This document shows, in pieces, positions 1 through 7,436 of a stretch of DNA of 37,655 bases. A program made the translations under genes and the position numbers. This stretch comes from an uncultured Methylococcaceae bacterium (GTDB taxonomy: Bacteria; Pseudomonadota; Gammaproteobacteria; Methylococcales; Methylococcaceae): NCBI GenBank assembly GCA_903859815.1, contig CAIOOA010000307.1, positions 1 through 37,655 on the forward strand, in the 5' to 3' direction. The notes beneath the pieces were generated by a model that saw only the letters and a list, made by a program, of their open reading frames with translations, was not told where the DNA came from and searched no databases. Positions within the stretch are counted from its first letter, which is position 1; each line of letters starts with the position of its first letter.

Positions 1-63
1 ATTATGCGGCGGCAGCAATTGGGCAATAATCTTGGCTTTGAATTCTTCAGGGTAGGTTGTCAT
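1..63 (-). CDS. Transposase, 5' fragment cut by window edge
   Basis: A minus-strand reading frame starts with ATG at 63 and stays open to base 1. Its first residues read MTTYPEEFKAKIIAQLLPP, which resemble the helix-turn-helix start of IS3-type OrfA transposases (a YxxEFKxxII pattern). A ribosome binding site, AGAGGA, lies just upstream. Only 21 codons are visible, so the family is provisional; other HTH transposases start in a similar way. It would make this edge of the window the 5' end of an insertion sequence that continues to the left. Confidence 0.55.
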   Translation of the reverse strand, partial: MTTYPEEFKAKIIAQLLPPHN

Positions 64-140
64 CGTTTTCCTCTTGATCGCCCCCACTATAGGCTAAAAA
101 TTCTCCTTGCGGGAGGCGACATCTATCCTGACACAGGGGG
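1..140 (-). mobile_element. Probable insertion sequence end (partial)
   Basis: This stretch is the leader of the truncated transposase gene. Read on the minus strand it runs from about 140 (CCCCTGTGTCAGGATAG) into the transposase start at 63, the right length for an IS end plus leader. The exact terminus and target duplication cannot be fixed because the other end is outside the window. Confidence 0.4.
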
Positions 141-266
141 AATTCACCACAAGCCGACATGCAGAAAACCAAAAAGAAAATCTCACGCAACGACGCAAAG
201 GCGCAACGAAAAAAGCCATTCTTAGGGAGGCAAGCCCTTGATGCCAATGGGTAGGCGGTGTCGTGC

Positions 267-287
267 GTCGGCATGGGGATTGCCGAC
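267..287. repeat. Small hairpin downstream of the TIR-FGE gene
   Basis: A perfect 7-bp inverted repeat, GTCGGCA and TGCCGAC, with a 7-nt loop. It lies about 60 nt beyond the stop codon of the TIR-FGE gene. No long T-run follows on the minus strand, so it is not a clear terminator. It could be a REP-like repeat or part of the 3' structure often found after variable regions of diversity-generating retroelements. Confidence 0.45.
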
Positions 288-348
288 CTACAAAAAAATC
301 GAGGCTCGCTGCGCTCGCCTAAAGGGTAAAAGCACAAAGAAATAAGGG

Positions 349-2559
349 CTATAAATCCCTGGCAAGCCGAAAACCTAGGATGTAGTTGGCTACATCGGAC
401 GTGTAGCTGTAACGGATGGCCGAGCGGAGGCTCTGCGGAATGTAGAACCACGAACCGCCGCGAACCACCCGGCGAGAACTGGCACAAGTTGTGCTTAAAA
501 TCCACGCGCTTCCATCCGTTGGCGCACCCAGATACTTGTCGTGATAACAATCCTGAACCCACTCCCAAACATTGCCACTCATATCATATAGACCAAAAGC
601 ATTGGGTTGCTTGCCTCCGACTGGATGGGTTCTGCTGTATGAGTTACTACTAAACCAAGCAACTTTGCCCACATCATCACTACCGCAATACAGCGTATAC
701 TGCCCAGCCCTGCAAGCATATTCCCATTCAGCCTCGTTCGGCAGCCGGTAATGACTACCCGTTATCTCGTTGAGTTTTCGAATAAAGGTTTGCACCTCGT
801 TCCATGACACATTCTCCACTGGACAATTATCCCCGCACTCCTTAAAACGAGACGGGTTGGAACCCATCACCGCTTTCCATTGCCCTTGGATAACCTCATA
901 TTTTCCTAATTTGAAAGCCGCTATATTCACCTCATGCCTAGGCTTTTCATCATCTTCAGCAAAATTATCATTTTCATCCGAACCCATCATGAAACTACCC
1001 GCCGGTATCTCGACCATTTCAGGAAAGATTGCAAAATCCTTTGAACTGACGCCGGGGTTGAGCGGGATTATCGGCTTAGTTTCATCCTTCGAGTTAATCG
1101 TTTGCAAGGCAGCGGGATGACCTTGTTCCGCCGCTTTACGATACCACGCTTGTGCAGCGGCCTTGTCTTGTTTGACACCCGTTCCGGCATCATATAATTT
1201 GCCTAAGGAATACTCGGCTTCGGCATCCCCTAAATTAGCCGCTGTGGTATACCAATTTTTTGCCTTGGTATAATCCTGCATCGTTTCATAATGCTTGCCT
1301 AAGGCTGTGATGACCGTGGGAGAATCAGCAAACACTAACTGTTCAACCGCATTCGGCAGCGTTTTTTCAGCTTCGGCATACGCCAAAACAGCCGCATTGG
1401 TCTGGCCTGTTTTGACAAGGAATTGCCCCGTAACCGCTTGTTTTGCGCCTTCTGCCAAGCTCGGAAATTCTTGATTGATCTTAGTCAAGGCCGATTGATA
1501 AACCTGTTCCTGCGTATTGTATTGCTTGGAAGCTTCGGCAATATTATTCGTTAATTGCTGGTAATAGGCTATTAAATCTTCGTCCACATGGATTCGGATA
1601 TGGATATTGTCATTTTCACGCTCCTCAACACCTATATCAAAGGCATAATCGTTAGTTTTGGGAGCTTTACCCATCCATAGCATAAGGCGTAAATTAATGA
1701 GTTCATCTGGATTGATAGCCCACTTATTGTCATCTAGCAAGTTCGTATAAAAGATCGATTTTGGGAAACCAATCAGCTTAAAATTGACCCGTTCTTTGCT
1801 AATATTCTTAAAATGATACACAGGTGCTTTATTCTGTACGGATACCGATAAGATGTGTGTATTGTTTTCGATTTTATCGGCATCCACCAAACTCAGGGTT
1901 TTTGTATCAGTTGTTTTGGAGGATGTAGTTGAGTTGGGTGTAGAAACACTATCTAACTGTTCGTTAGTCAAATCAAAATCGAGCAAAGATTTCACCATAA
2001 AACCCAAACCCAGCAATATTGCCACTAGGAACGTTATGACCAAGGCAATTAACAAGTTACTCGATTTTTTTTCATCATCGACTGGTTTGGTTAGAATAAG
2101 TGGACTTTCAGGCTTAGGCAATTCATGTGGGGTGATGAAACGTGAAACCAGCTTATGGATGTTGGCCTCAAAATCACTTTGTCTCAGAGTTAAATATTGA
2201 AAATCAAAAAGTCCTTTCATGGATTTTGGGCAGTCTTGTTGAAGCTTGGTTACATCAACCGAATCCTCAAACACCGGCACGATATTTTTGTTCAAGTTTT
2301 TGGCGAACTGAAATTCGCGTCGCAACCAGTCATCTTCTTCGATGCATCGATTCAACGCCCCCGGAGTCACCAGTAACAAAAAATGCTCACGCTTTGGCAC
2401 TTCGCTGAGAATTTGCTTTTCCCAATCCCCTGCACCCATATCATCGACATCAAGGAAAACTTCATAGCCTCGATACGCCAGCGCAAGCTTGACAGATCGG
2501 GCAAAATATTCCCCAATCGCATCGCGCCGATAGCTTATGAAAACGGATTTTTGACTCAT
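349..2559 (-). CDS. TIR - transmembrane - Sel1 repeat - FGE-sulfatase domain protein
   Basis: A 736-residue multidomain protein. Residues 1-140 are a TIR domain (VFISYRR start; FLDVDDMGAGDWE; DWLRREFQFA with E82 at the place of the SARM1 catalytic glutamate; KNIVPV). One membrane helix lies at about 168-190, so TIR is probably cytoplasmic and the rest outside. About 200-420 is unassigned, 422-490 holds Sel1/TPR-like repeats, and 514-736 is a formylglycine-generating-enzyme-type domain (EIPAGSFMMGS, RLPNEAEWEYACRAG, GNVWEWVQD, VVRGGSW, GFRLA). The tail from 704 to 730 resembles a diversity-generating retroelement variable region. A likely role, by inference, is a recognition protein whose FGE domain senses a ligand and whose TIR domain degrades NAD or signals. 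No reverse transcriptase is visible here. Confidence 0.9.
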   Translation of the reverse strand: MSQKSVFISYRRDAIGEYFARSVKLALAYRGYEVFLDVDDMGAGDWEKQILSEVPKREHFLLLVTPGALNRCIEEDDWLRREFQFAKNLNKNIVPVFEDSVDVTKLQQDCPKSMKGLFDFQYLTLRQSDFEANIHKLVSRFITPHELPKPESPLILTKPVDDEKKSSNLLIALVITFLVAILLGLGFMVKSLLDFDLTNEQLDSVSTPNSTTSSKTTDTKTLSLVDADKIENNTHILSVSVQNKAPVYHFKNISKERVNFKLIGFPKSIFYTNLLDDNKWAINPDELINLRLMLWMGKAPKTNDYAFDIGVEERENDNIHIRIHVDEDLIAYYQQLTNNIAEASKQYNTQEQVYQSALTKINQEFPSLAEGAKQAVTGQFLVKTGQTNAAVLAYAEAEKTLPNAVEQLVFADSPTVITALGKHYETMQDYTKAKNWYTTAANLGDAEAEYSLGKLYDAGTGVKQDKAAAQAWYRKAAEQGHPAALQTINSKDETKPIIPLNPGVSSKDFAIFPEMVEIPAGSFMMGSDENDNFAEDDEKPRHEVNIAAFKLGKYEVIQGQWKAVMGSNPSRFKECGDNCPVENVSWNEVQTFIRKLNEITGSHYRLPNEAEWEYACRAGQYTLYCGSDDVGKVAWFSSNSYSRTHPVGGKQPNAFGLYDMSGNVWEWVQDCYHDKYLGAPTDGSAWILSTTCASSRRVVRGGSWFYIPQSLRSAIRYSYTSDVANYILGFRLARDL
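370..450 (-). other. Candidate DGR variable region (VR)
   Basis: This is the last part of the FGE domain. Fixed residues (PQ, LRSA, TSD, GFRLA) alternate with positions that in related proteins are mostly Asn. On the minus strand the variable codons are TTC, TAC, ATT, AGC, ATC, TAC, AGC, TAC, then AAC, TAC, ATC: nearly all NNY, as expected if AAY template codons were mutated at their adenines. GTA, GCC and CTA are exceptions. The template repeat and reverse transcriptase would have to lie outside the window. Confidence 0.5.
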
Positions 2560-2652
2560 CGCCAGATGTCCATTGATTGTTTGAACTGCCCCATCAAAAC
2601 ATTAAGATTATGGTATCAAATATTGCATACTGTTGTTACTCAGCGGACTAGG

Positions 2653-2737
2653 ATTGGAGCGTCAAAGCTTGCTTTGACAGGCGAAGCAAGCTTCGCATTC
2701 CCTGCTCTCTTGTCAAAGCAAGCTTTGACGCTCCAAT
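2653..2737. repeat. 27-bp perfect inverted repeat with inner palindrome
   Basis: Left arm 2653-2679 (starts ATTGGAGCGTCAAAGC) and right arm 2711-2737 are exact reverse complements over 27 bp. The 31-nt loop holds a further 7-bp palindrome, GCGAAGC-AA-GCTTCGC, at 2681-2696, and a part copy (AGCTTTGACG) follows the right arm. It lies in the 269-bp gap between two divergent genes, with no obvious coding content. It looks like a REP or miniature palindromic element. Confidence 0.85.
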
Positions 2738-2828
2738 TCCAGCTTTGACGGTCTTAAGAGTTAAAGGTCTAGACATCCCTCCGCAAAAGTTGTGGAATAC
2801 TTAACTTACGTCAACAAAGGGGCAAGCC

Positions 2829-3410
2829 ATGGCTACCGTACAAGAAGAGGTTTGGGAAATACTGCGCAAACTTGCATTGAGTTCGGAGGAAACTAACCGA
2901 AGGATGCAAGAAACCGACCGTCATATGCAAGAAACTGATCGGCAGATGAAAGAAACTGACCGCAAGTTGAAAGAAGTCACCAAGGCCATAGGTCGCTTGG
3001 GCAACCGCTTGGGCGAGTTTGTCGAGGAGATGGTGCGCCCTGCCGTCGTCCGCTTGTTTCAACAACGTGGCATCGCGGTCCATCAGGTGAGTCGCGGGGT
3101 CTATGCCGAACGTGACGGTGATGCCATGGAAATCGACCTGCTGGTGGTCAACAATCTCGATGCGGTGTTGGTTGAGGTGAAAAGCGAACTGAAGGTGGAC
3201 GATGTCAAGGATCATGTGTCGCGCCTAGAACGGTTCAAGAAGCTGTGTCCGCAATATGCCGGTTTCCGGGTCATGGGCGCGGTGGCGGCAATGGTCGTGC
3301 CGGAAGATGCCGCCCGTTTCGCTTACCGGCAGGGCTTGTTTGTGCTGGTGCAAAGCGGCGATTCGATGACCGTGGGCAATGATGAGGATTTCACCCCCGG
3401 TGTCTGGTAA
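2829..3410 (+). CDS. Coiled-coil protein with PD-(D/E)XK nuclease-like domain
   Basis: 193 residues. The N-terminal 60 residues form a coiled coil built from near-identical heptads (MQETDRH, MQETDRQ, MKETDRK, LKEVTKA). The C-terminal half has a PD-(D/E)XK-like core: EIDLLVVNN followed by VLVEVKS, with E, D, E and K where a nuclease active site would be. The family resembles DUF3782-type proteins that are common, often in several copies, in cyanobacteria and gammaproteobacteria; their function is not established. The start is supported by an AAGGGG ribosome binding site at about 2817-2822. It stands alone, between the inverted repeat and guanine deaminase. Confidence 0.8.
   Translation: MATVQEEVWEILRKLALSSEETNRRMQETDRHMQETDRQMKETDRKLKEVTKAIGRLGNRLGEFVEEMVRPAVVRLFQQRGIAVHQVSRGVYAERDGDAMEIDLLVVNNLDAVLVEVKSELKVDDVKDHVSRLERFKKLCPQYAGFRVMGAVAAMVVPEDAARFAYRQGLFVLVQSGDSMTVGNDEDFTPGVW
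2904..2966 (+). repeat. 21-bp tandem repeat coding for coiled-coil heptads
   Basis: Three consecutive 21-bp units (ATGCAAGAAACCGACCGTCAT and two variants) inside the coding sequence; a diverged unit lies on each side. Each unit encodes one heptad, M(Q/K)ETDRx. Such repeats can change copy number by slippage and so alter coiled-coil length. Confidence 0.8.
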
Positions 3411-3435
3411 ACTGCCTCAAAAAGGATAATCCACC

Positions 3436-4734
3436 ATGTCCACCGTCTTCCTAGGCTCTATCGCCCATCTGACAGCGAACCCTTTTGAAAACCCTAATGC
3501 CCTAGAAATCATCGAAGAGGGTGCATTATGGGTGGATGAAAATGGCAAGATCATAGAGTATGGAAAACGCTCCGATATTCTGCCTAAAGCACTCGAAGCA
3601 AGTATTGAGGATTTTAAAAATGCTTGGATAATACCCGGTTTGATCGACGGGCATATCCACTTCCCCCAGTATTTCGCCACCGCCGCCTATGGTGGGCAAT
3701 TACTGGATTGGCTGGTGCAATCAATACTCCCGGCAGAAACCGCATTGGCAAACCCCACCTTTGCCCATGATGCAGCCCATCGGTTTGTCAAACATTTACT
3801 GTCTTGCGGAACAACCACGGCCTTGGTGTTTGGATCACAGTTTCATCATGCCAATGTATCTTTATTTAACGCGGCAAAAGAATATGGCTTGCGCTTGATT
3901 GCCGGGGCGACTTTGATGGATAGTCCCGGTGAGGGTATCCCGGATAGTTTGCTGCAAACTCCACAACAAGCACTTGCCGATGCCGAAAGTCTGATAAGCT
4001 TTTGCAGCAACGAACCTCTGCTGCATTACGCCATTACCCCACGTTATGCGCTGTCTTGCTCGGACGGGATGATGCAGGTGTGTCGGGGGTTGCTGCACGA
4101 CCATCCTGAAACCTATCTGCAAACCCATATCAACGAAAACGATGGCGAAATCCAAGCCGTGATGGGTCATTTCAAGCAACACAGGGATTATCTCGATGTT
4201 TACGATCATTACGGTTTGGTCACGGAACGCACGGTGTTGGCTCACAGCATCCACACGACTGACCGGGAACTGGCTCGCATTGCCCAAGCCGGTTGCGCGG
4301 TCTGTCATTGTCCGTCCAGCAATTTGTATTTGGGCAGTGGCTTATTTCCGTTGACCCGTCATATTGATAAGGGCATCAATATTGTTTTGGGAACTGACAT
4401 TGGCGCTGGAACCAGCTTCTCGATTTGGCGCAACCTTTCTGACGCTTATAAAATCCAACAACTGCAAAGGCTTAGCCTGGATGCCGCGCATTTGTTATAC
4501 TTAGCCACCTTGGGCGGAGCCAAAGCCCTGCGGCTAGACCATGAAACCGGCAATTTTGCTACAGGCAAGAGCGCGGATTTCTTCGTGTTGAACCCGCTTA
4601 AGGACAACTACCTTGGCGAGCGTTTAAGCCACTGTGACAGCCTGAAGCAGCAACTGTTTTGCCTGCTGCACTTGGCTTCTGAAAGGCACATTGAGGCGAC
4701 TGTTGTTGGCGGTCGGCGGGTTTATGGGATGTAA
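3436..4734 (+). CDS. guaD: Guanine deaminase
   Basis: A 432-residue amidohydrolase that converts guanine to xanthine and ammonia in purine salvage, in the cytoplasm. The metal site is complete: HIH at 73-75, H231 in QTHINEN, H270 in VLAHSIH and D321 in LGTDIGAG. PGLIDGHIHFPQ and the HCPSSNLYLGSG stretch are typical of guanine deaminase rather than of other amidohydrolases, and the length is usual for the family. AAGGAT at 3422-3427 precedes the ATG. It follows the coiled-coil gene by 25 bp, so the two may be co-transcribed, with no clear functional link. Confidence 0.93.
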   Translation: MSTVFLGSIAHLTANPFENPNALEIIEEGALWVDENGKIIEYGKRSDILPKALEASIEDFKNAWIIPGLIDGHIHFPQYFATAAYGGQLLDWLVQSILPAETALANPTFAHDAAHRFVKHLLSCGTTTALVFGSQFHHANVSLFNAAKEYGLRLIAGATLMDSPGEGIPDSLLQTPQQALADAESLISFCSNEPLLHYAITPRYALSCSDGMMQVCRGLLHDHPETYLQTHINENDGEIQAVMGHFKQHRDYLDVYDHYGLVTERTVLAHSIHTTDRELARIAQAGCAVCHCPSSNLYLGSGLFPLTRHIDKGINIVLGTDIGAGTSFSIWRNLSDAYKIQQLQRLSLDAAHLLYLATLGGAKALRLDHETGNFATGKSADFFVLNPLKDNYLGERLSHCDSLKQQLFCLLHLASERHIEATVVGGRRVYGM

Positions 4735-4777
4735 ATTAGTGACGTGCACGAAAACTGGATATGTTTGAATTTTATGG

Positions 4778-4833
4778 GGAGTTCAAGGCTTGCCTTGTTT
4801 GAACATGCCCTCGCAGAGCAAGCCTTGCACTCC
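4778..4833. repeat. Imperfect hairpin repeat, related to 2653-2737
   Basis: Arms 4778-4793 (GGAGTTCAAGGCTTGC) and 4818-4833 (GCAAGCCTTGCACTCC) pair at 15 of 16 positions. The arm resembles that of the repeat at 2653 (GGAG, then TCAAAGCTTGC or TCAAGGCTTGC), so the two appear to belong to one dispersed palindromic family. It sits between guaD and rplM, where it may also act as a terminator stem, though no T-run follows. Confidence 0.7.
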
Positions 4834-4892
4834 TGCATTGCTTTTAATGGCACACGAGGAACGGCAAGGCACAACTTTTATTGACTAAAGCC

Positions 4893-4921
4893 TTGTCATC
4901 GCCTCTAGGGTCAACTATAAT
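4893..4921 (+). promoter_or_regulatory. Sigma-70-type promoter of rplM-rpsI
   Basis: TTGTCA at 4893-4898 and a consensus TATAAT at 4916-4921, separated by exactly 17 bp. The -10 element lies 42 bp before the rplM start, leaving room for a short leader with GGAG at 4950-4953. This is the best promoter match I see in the window. Confidence 0.8.
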
Positions 4922-4963
4922 TAGCGGCTTTTATAAGAATGCAAGTTTTGGAGCGTAATTAGC

Positions 4964-5392
4964 ATGAAAACCTTCAGCGCAAAGCCAGCCGAAGTTAAAC
5001 GCGACTGGTACATAGTCGATGCCGCTGGCAAGACGCTCGGTCGTCTCTCAACTGAGCTGGCTCGCCGTCTGCGCGGAAAGCACAAGGCTGAGTACACCCC
5101 CCATGTGGACACCGGCGATTACATCATTGTCATCAACGCGGAAAAAGTCCATGTGACGGGTAACAAGGAACAAGATAAAATTTATTATCACCATACCGGC
5201 TATATCGGCAACATGAAATCGGCAAGCTTGGGCAAGTTGCGTCAAACTTATCCAGAGCGGATCATTGAAACTGCCGTCAAAGGCATGTTACCCAAGAACC
5301 CGTTAGGACGCGCCATGTTCAAGAAGCTCAAGGTCTACGCGGGCGATAAGCATGGTCACCAAGCGCAGCAGCCAAAATTGCTGGAAATCTAA
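4964..5392 (+). CDS. rplM: 50S ribosomal protein L13
   Basis: 142 residues, the normal length of bacterial L13, an early-assembling protein of the large ribosomal subunit. Diagnostic segments are [16 protein letters not shown] near the start, [29 protein letters not shown], and [20 protein letters not shown] near the end. It is the first gene of the conserved rplM-rpsI operon, with rpsI starting 21 bp downstream, and is preceded by a strong promoter. Confidence 0.98.
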   Translation: MKTFSAKPAEVKRDWYIVDAAGKTLGRLSTELARRLRGKHKAEYTPHVDTGDYIIVINAEKVHVTGNKEQDKIYYHHTGYIGNMKSASLGKLRQTYPERIIETAVKGMLPKNPLGRAMFKKLKVYAGDKHGHQAQQPKLLEI

Positions 5393-5413
5393 ATTCAAAT
5401 AGTCAGGTCTATC

Positions 5414-5806
5414 ATGGCACAAACGCAGAATTATGGTACGGGTCGCCGCAAATGCGCAATAGCTCGCGTGTATGCGAAAGTCGGCACGGGCAAGATTGTC
5501 ATCAACAATAAATTACTGGACGATTATTTCGGCAGAAAAACTGACCGTATGATTGTCAAGCAACCGCTGGTACTCACCGAGTTGGGCGACAAATTGGATA
5601 TTTCCGTCAGCGTCGTCGGTGGCGGTCCTTCAGGACAAGCCGGTGCGATTCGCCACGGTTTGACTCGTGCATTGATGGAGTATGACGAAACCCTGCGCCC
5701 TGCATTGAGAAAGGCTGGTTACGTGACTCGCGATGCCCGTGAAGTCGAACGTAAAAAGGTCGGTCTGCACAAAGCAAGACGCCGTCCTCAGTACTCCAAG
5801 CGTTAA
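5414..5806 (+). CDS. rpsI: 30S ribosomal protein S9
   Basis: 130 residues, the usual length. S9 sits in the head of the small subunit, and its C-terminal tail reaches the P-site tRNA. The start ([14 protein letters not shown]), the middle ([21 protein letters not shown]) and the terminal [11 protein letters not shown] are all typical, including the invariant final Lys-Arg. Second gene of the rplM-rpsI operon; a short hairpin follows. Confidence 0.98.
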   Translation: MAQTQNYGTGRRKCAIARVYAKVGTGKIVINNKLLDDYFGRKTDRMIVKQPLVLTELGDKLDISVSVVGGGPSGQAGAIRHGLTRALMEYDETLRPALRKAGYVTRDAREVERKKVGLHKARRRPQYSKR

Positions 5807-5817
5807 TTTTCTGTCGT

Positions 5818-5840
5818 TTTTGGCCTTCAATTAGGCCAAA
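5818..5840 (+). terminator. Hairpin after rpsI, possible attenuator
   Basis: TTTGGCC and GGCCAAA form a 7-bp stem around an 8-nt loop, 12 bp after the rpsI stop. Only T residues before the stem are seen, not after it, so on the plus strand it is a weak terminator. Transcripts may read through into tRNA-Gln. Confidence 0.45.
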
Positions 5841-5862
5841 GGCGCATTGAAGAATGATGCAT

Positions 5863-5936
5863 TGGGGGATCGTCTAGCGGTAGGACTACGGTCTCTGACA
5901 CCGTCAACTCTGGTTCGAATCCAGGTCCCCCAGCCA
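5863..5936 (+). tRNA. tRNA-Gln (anticodon CTG)
   Basis: A complete 74-nt cloverleaf. The acceptor stem pairs TGGGGGA with TCCCCCA, followed by G and an encoded CCA. The anticodon stem ACGGT/ACCGT closes the loop CTCTGAC with anticodon CTG at 5895-5897, reading the glutamine codon CAG. The T loop is TTCGAAT. It lies directly after rpsI and before a strong terminator. Confidence 0.95.
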
Positions 5937-5942
5937 TTTATA

Positions 5943-5980
5943 AAAGGGTTACAGCGAAAGCCGTAGCCCTTTGTTTTTTT
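5943..5980 (+). terminator. Rho-independent terminator after tRNA-Gln
   Basis: Stem AAAGGGTTAC / GTAGCCCTTT (10 bp with one G-U) around a 10-nt loop, followed by a run of T ending at 5980. This fits an intrinsic terminator ending the rplM-rpsI-tRNA unit. Confidence 0.88.
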
Positions 5981-6003
5981 GGTCAGTATGGGGGTTCATA
6001 GTG

Positions 6004-6303
6004 ATGTTGAAAAAATGGTTTTCCAATCGCCGCTGCAATATGGCATTCATAGCGTTTCTAGTTCTCGCCAACTCTGTGGCGTTTGCTGGTATCCGCCTAT
6101 CTGATGGTGACTTGCTTATGGAGGGTGACAGTTATTTGAAGCTGTCAAAATTAGGCAAGCCCGCTGGAGTGCAAAGCTATGACGTAGGAGACAAATATAC
6201 GGGTTTTGTTAAAGTCTATGAGTATAGCTACGAGAAAGATGGTGGTATCTATGTAGTGACAGTGATAAATGGGAAGGTGACTAATATTACTTGGAGCAGA
6301 TAA
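6004..6303 (+). CDS. Small exported protein, DUF2845-like
   Basis: 99 residues from ATG at 6004, chosen because earlier starts would fall inside the terminator stem. MLKKWFSNRRCNMAFIAFLV and a following VAFA form a signal peptide. The mature part has a GDxYLKLSKLGKP-like motif and ends in VINGKVTNITW. This resembles the short periplasmic proteins of the DUF2845/SmpA-like type, in which a glycine- and aspartate-rich loop precedes a small beta sheet. No function can be given. Confidence 0.6.
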   Translation: MLKKWFSNRRCNMAFIAFLVLANSVAFAGIRLSDGDLLMEGDSYLKLSKLGKPAGVQSYDVGDKYTGFVKVYEYSYEKDGGIYVVTVINGKVTNITWSR

Positions 6304-6332
6304 GAGCACTCCTCACCAGTTAGCAGTGCACC

Positions 6333-7436
6333 CTATTCTGCCTTCAACTTCTCCCAGTACTGAGTATAAATCGTGATGGCTTCGCCAATGTCAGTCTGAT
6401 ATTCGCCTTTGGAGAGTATCTCATCGCTGGGGTATATCGTCATATTATCACGCACTTTTGGGTCTAAGTGCTTGAGTGCTTCGAGGTTAGGTGTGGCGGA
6501 CCCGACTTTTTCGCTGATGGCTTGGGCAATATCGGGGCGCAACAAAAAATCAATCAAGCGATGGGCTAATTCCACATGGGGTGCATTTTTCGGGATGATG
6601 AGACTATCCATCCAAATAATGACACCTTCTTTCGGGTAAACATATTGAAACGACGGTTGTTCCCGTCGAATTCGGTTTGCCGCGCCATTCCAGACCACGC
6701 CAGCATCGGCTTCGCCAGTCATGAATAACACGTCCGCTGCGTCAGAATTGAACAATCGGACATTGGGCAGTAGTTTTTTCAGCAATTCATAGGCTTGACG
6801 TATGTGTTCCGGGTCGGTGTTGTTGCCGGAATAACCCAGTACGATCAAGGCGACATGAAACACTTCGCGCATGTCATTGGGCAATAATAGCCGGTCAACG
6901 AACATCGGTTTCCATAAATCGGCCCAAGCTTGAAGGTCTTGTGGTTTGAATTTATCGGTATCCAGCCCTATGCCAGTGGTTCCCCACAAATAAGGGATGC
7001 TATACTGGTTTTCGGGGTCAAATGGCTTGTCGAGTTGACGAGTATCGAGGTTTTTATAGTTAGGCAGCTTGGTTTTGTCGATTGCATGTAACATGCCCTC
7101 CCTGCGCATTTTATCGACAAAATAGGTCGAGGGCATCGCCAAATCATAACCGCCACTATTCAGTAGTTTGAGCTTTGCATACATGGATTCATTACTGTCA
7201 TAACTAGTATAGCGGACGGCGATACCCGTTTCTTGGGTGAACTGGTCAAGTATTTCCGGCATCAGATAATCCGACCAGCCAAATAGTCGAATTTCCTGAA
7301 CTTCCCCGCTAGCGATAGCGCCATAGAAACATAGCAATAAGCTGCTGATTATTTTCAAAATACAGGGTAGGGGCGATTTCATTTGCCCAAAAGTGGAAAA
7401 AGCCGGCCTGAGCGGGATGTGTTGGGATGGAATCAT
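6333..7436 (-). CDS. potD: Spermidine/putrescine-binding periplasmic protein
   Basis: Substrate-binding protein of the polyamine ABC importer. FGWSDYLMPEILDQF and YDSNESMYAKL are hallmark segments of PotD/PotF, and GEADAGVVWNGAANR and the C-terminal IYTQYWEKLKAE fit. ATG at 7436 overlaps the potC stop (ATGA), giving 367 residues, but a second ATG at 7382 starts directly at a conventional signal peptide (MKSPLPCILKIISSLLLCF). The shorter form is a real alternative. Last gene of the pot operon. Confidence 0.93.
   Translation of the reverse strand: MIPSQHIPLRPAFSTFGQMKSPLPCILKIISSLLLCFYGAIASGEVQEIRLFGWSDYLMPEILDQFTQETGIAVRYTSYDSNESMYAKLKLLNSGGYDLAMPSTYFVDKMRREGMLHAIDKTKLPNYKNLDTRQLDKPFDPENQYSIPYLWGTTGIGLDTDKFKPQDLQAWADLWKPMFVDRLLLPNDMREVFHVALIVLGYSGNNTDPEHIRQAYELLKKLLPNVRLFNSDAADVLFMTGEADAGVVWNGAANRIRREQPSFQYVYPKEGVIIWMDSLIIPKNAPHVELAHRLIDFLLRPDIAQAISEKVGSATPNLEALKHLDPKVRDNMTIYPSDEILSKGEYQTDIGEAITIYTQYWEKLKAE

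Noticed and set aside
47-568. A 173-codon minus-strand frame overlapping the end of the TIR-FGE gene
   Set aside because: It is out of frame with a gene that has clear domain matches, and its translation is low in known motifs and rich in Cys and Leu, as shadow frames often are.
2904-2966. CRISPR-like spaced repeats
   Set aside because: The units are directly adjacent with no spacers and stay in the reading frame as coiled-coil heptads.
5863-5936. tRNA-Gln as an island attachment site
   Set aside because: No integrase and no repeated copy of the tRNA 3' end were seen in the following sequence.
5971-6003. Longer start for the small exported protein at 5971
   Set aside because: It would begin inside the terminator stem after tRNA-Gln; ATG at 6004 starts the signal peptide.
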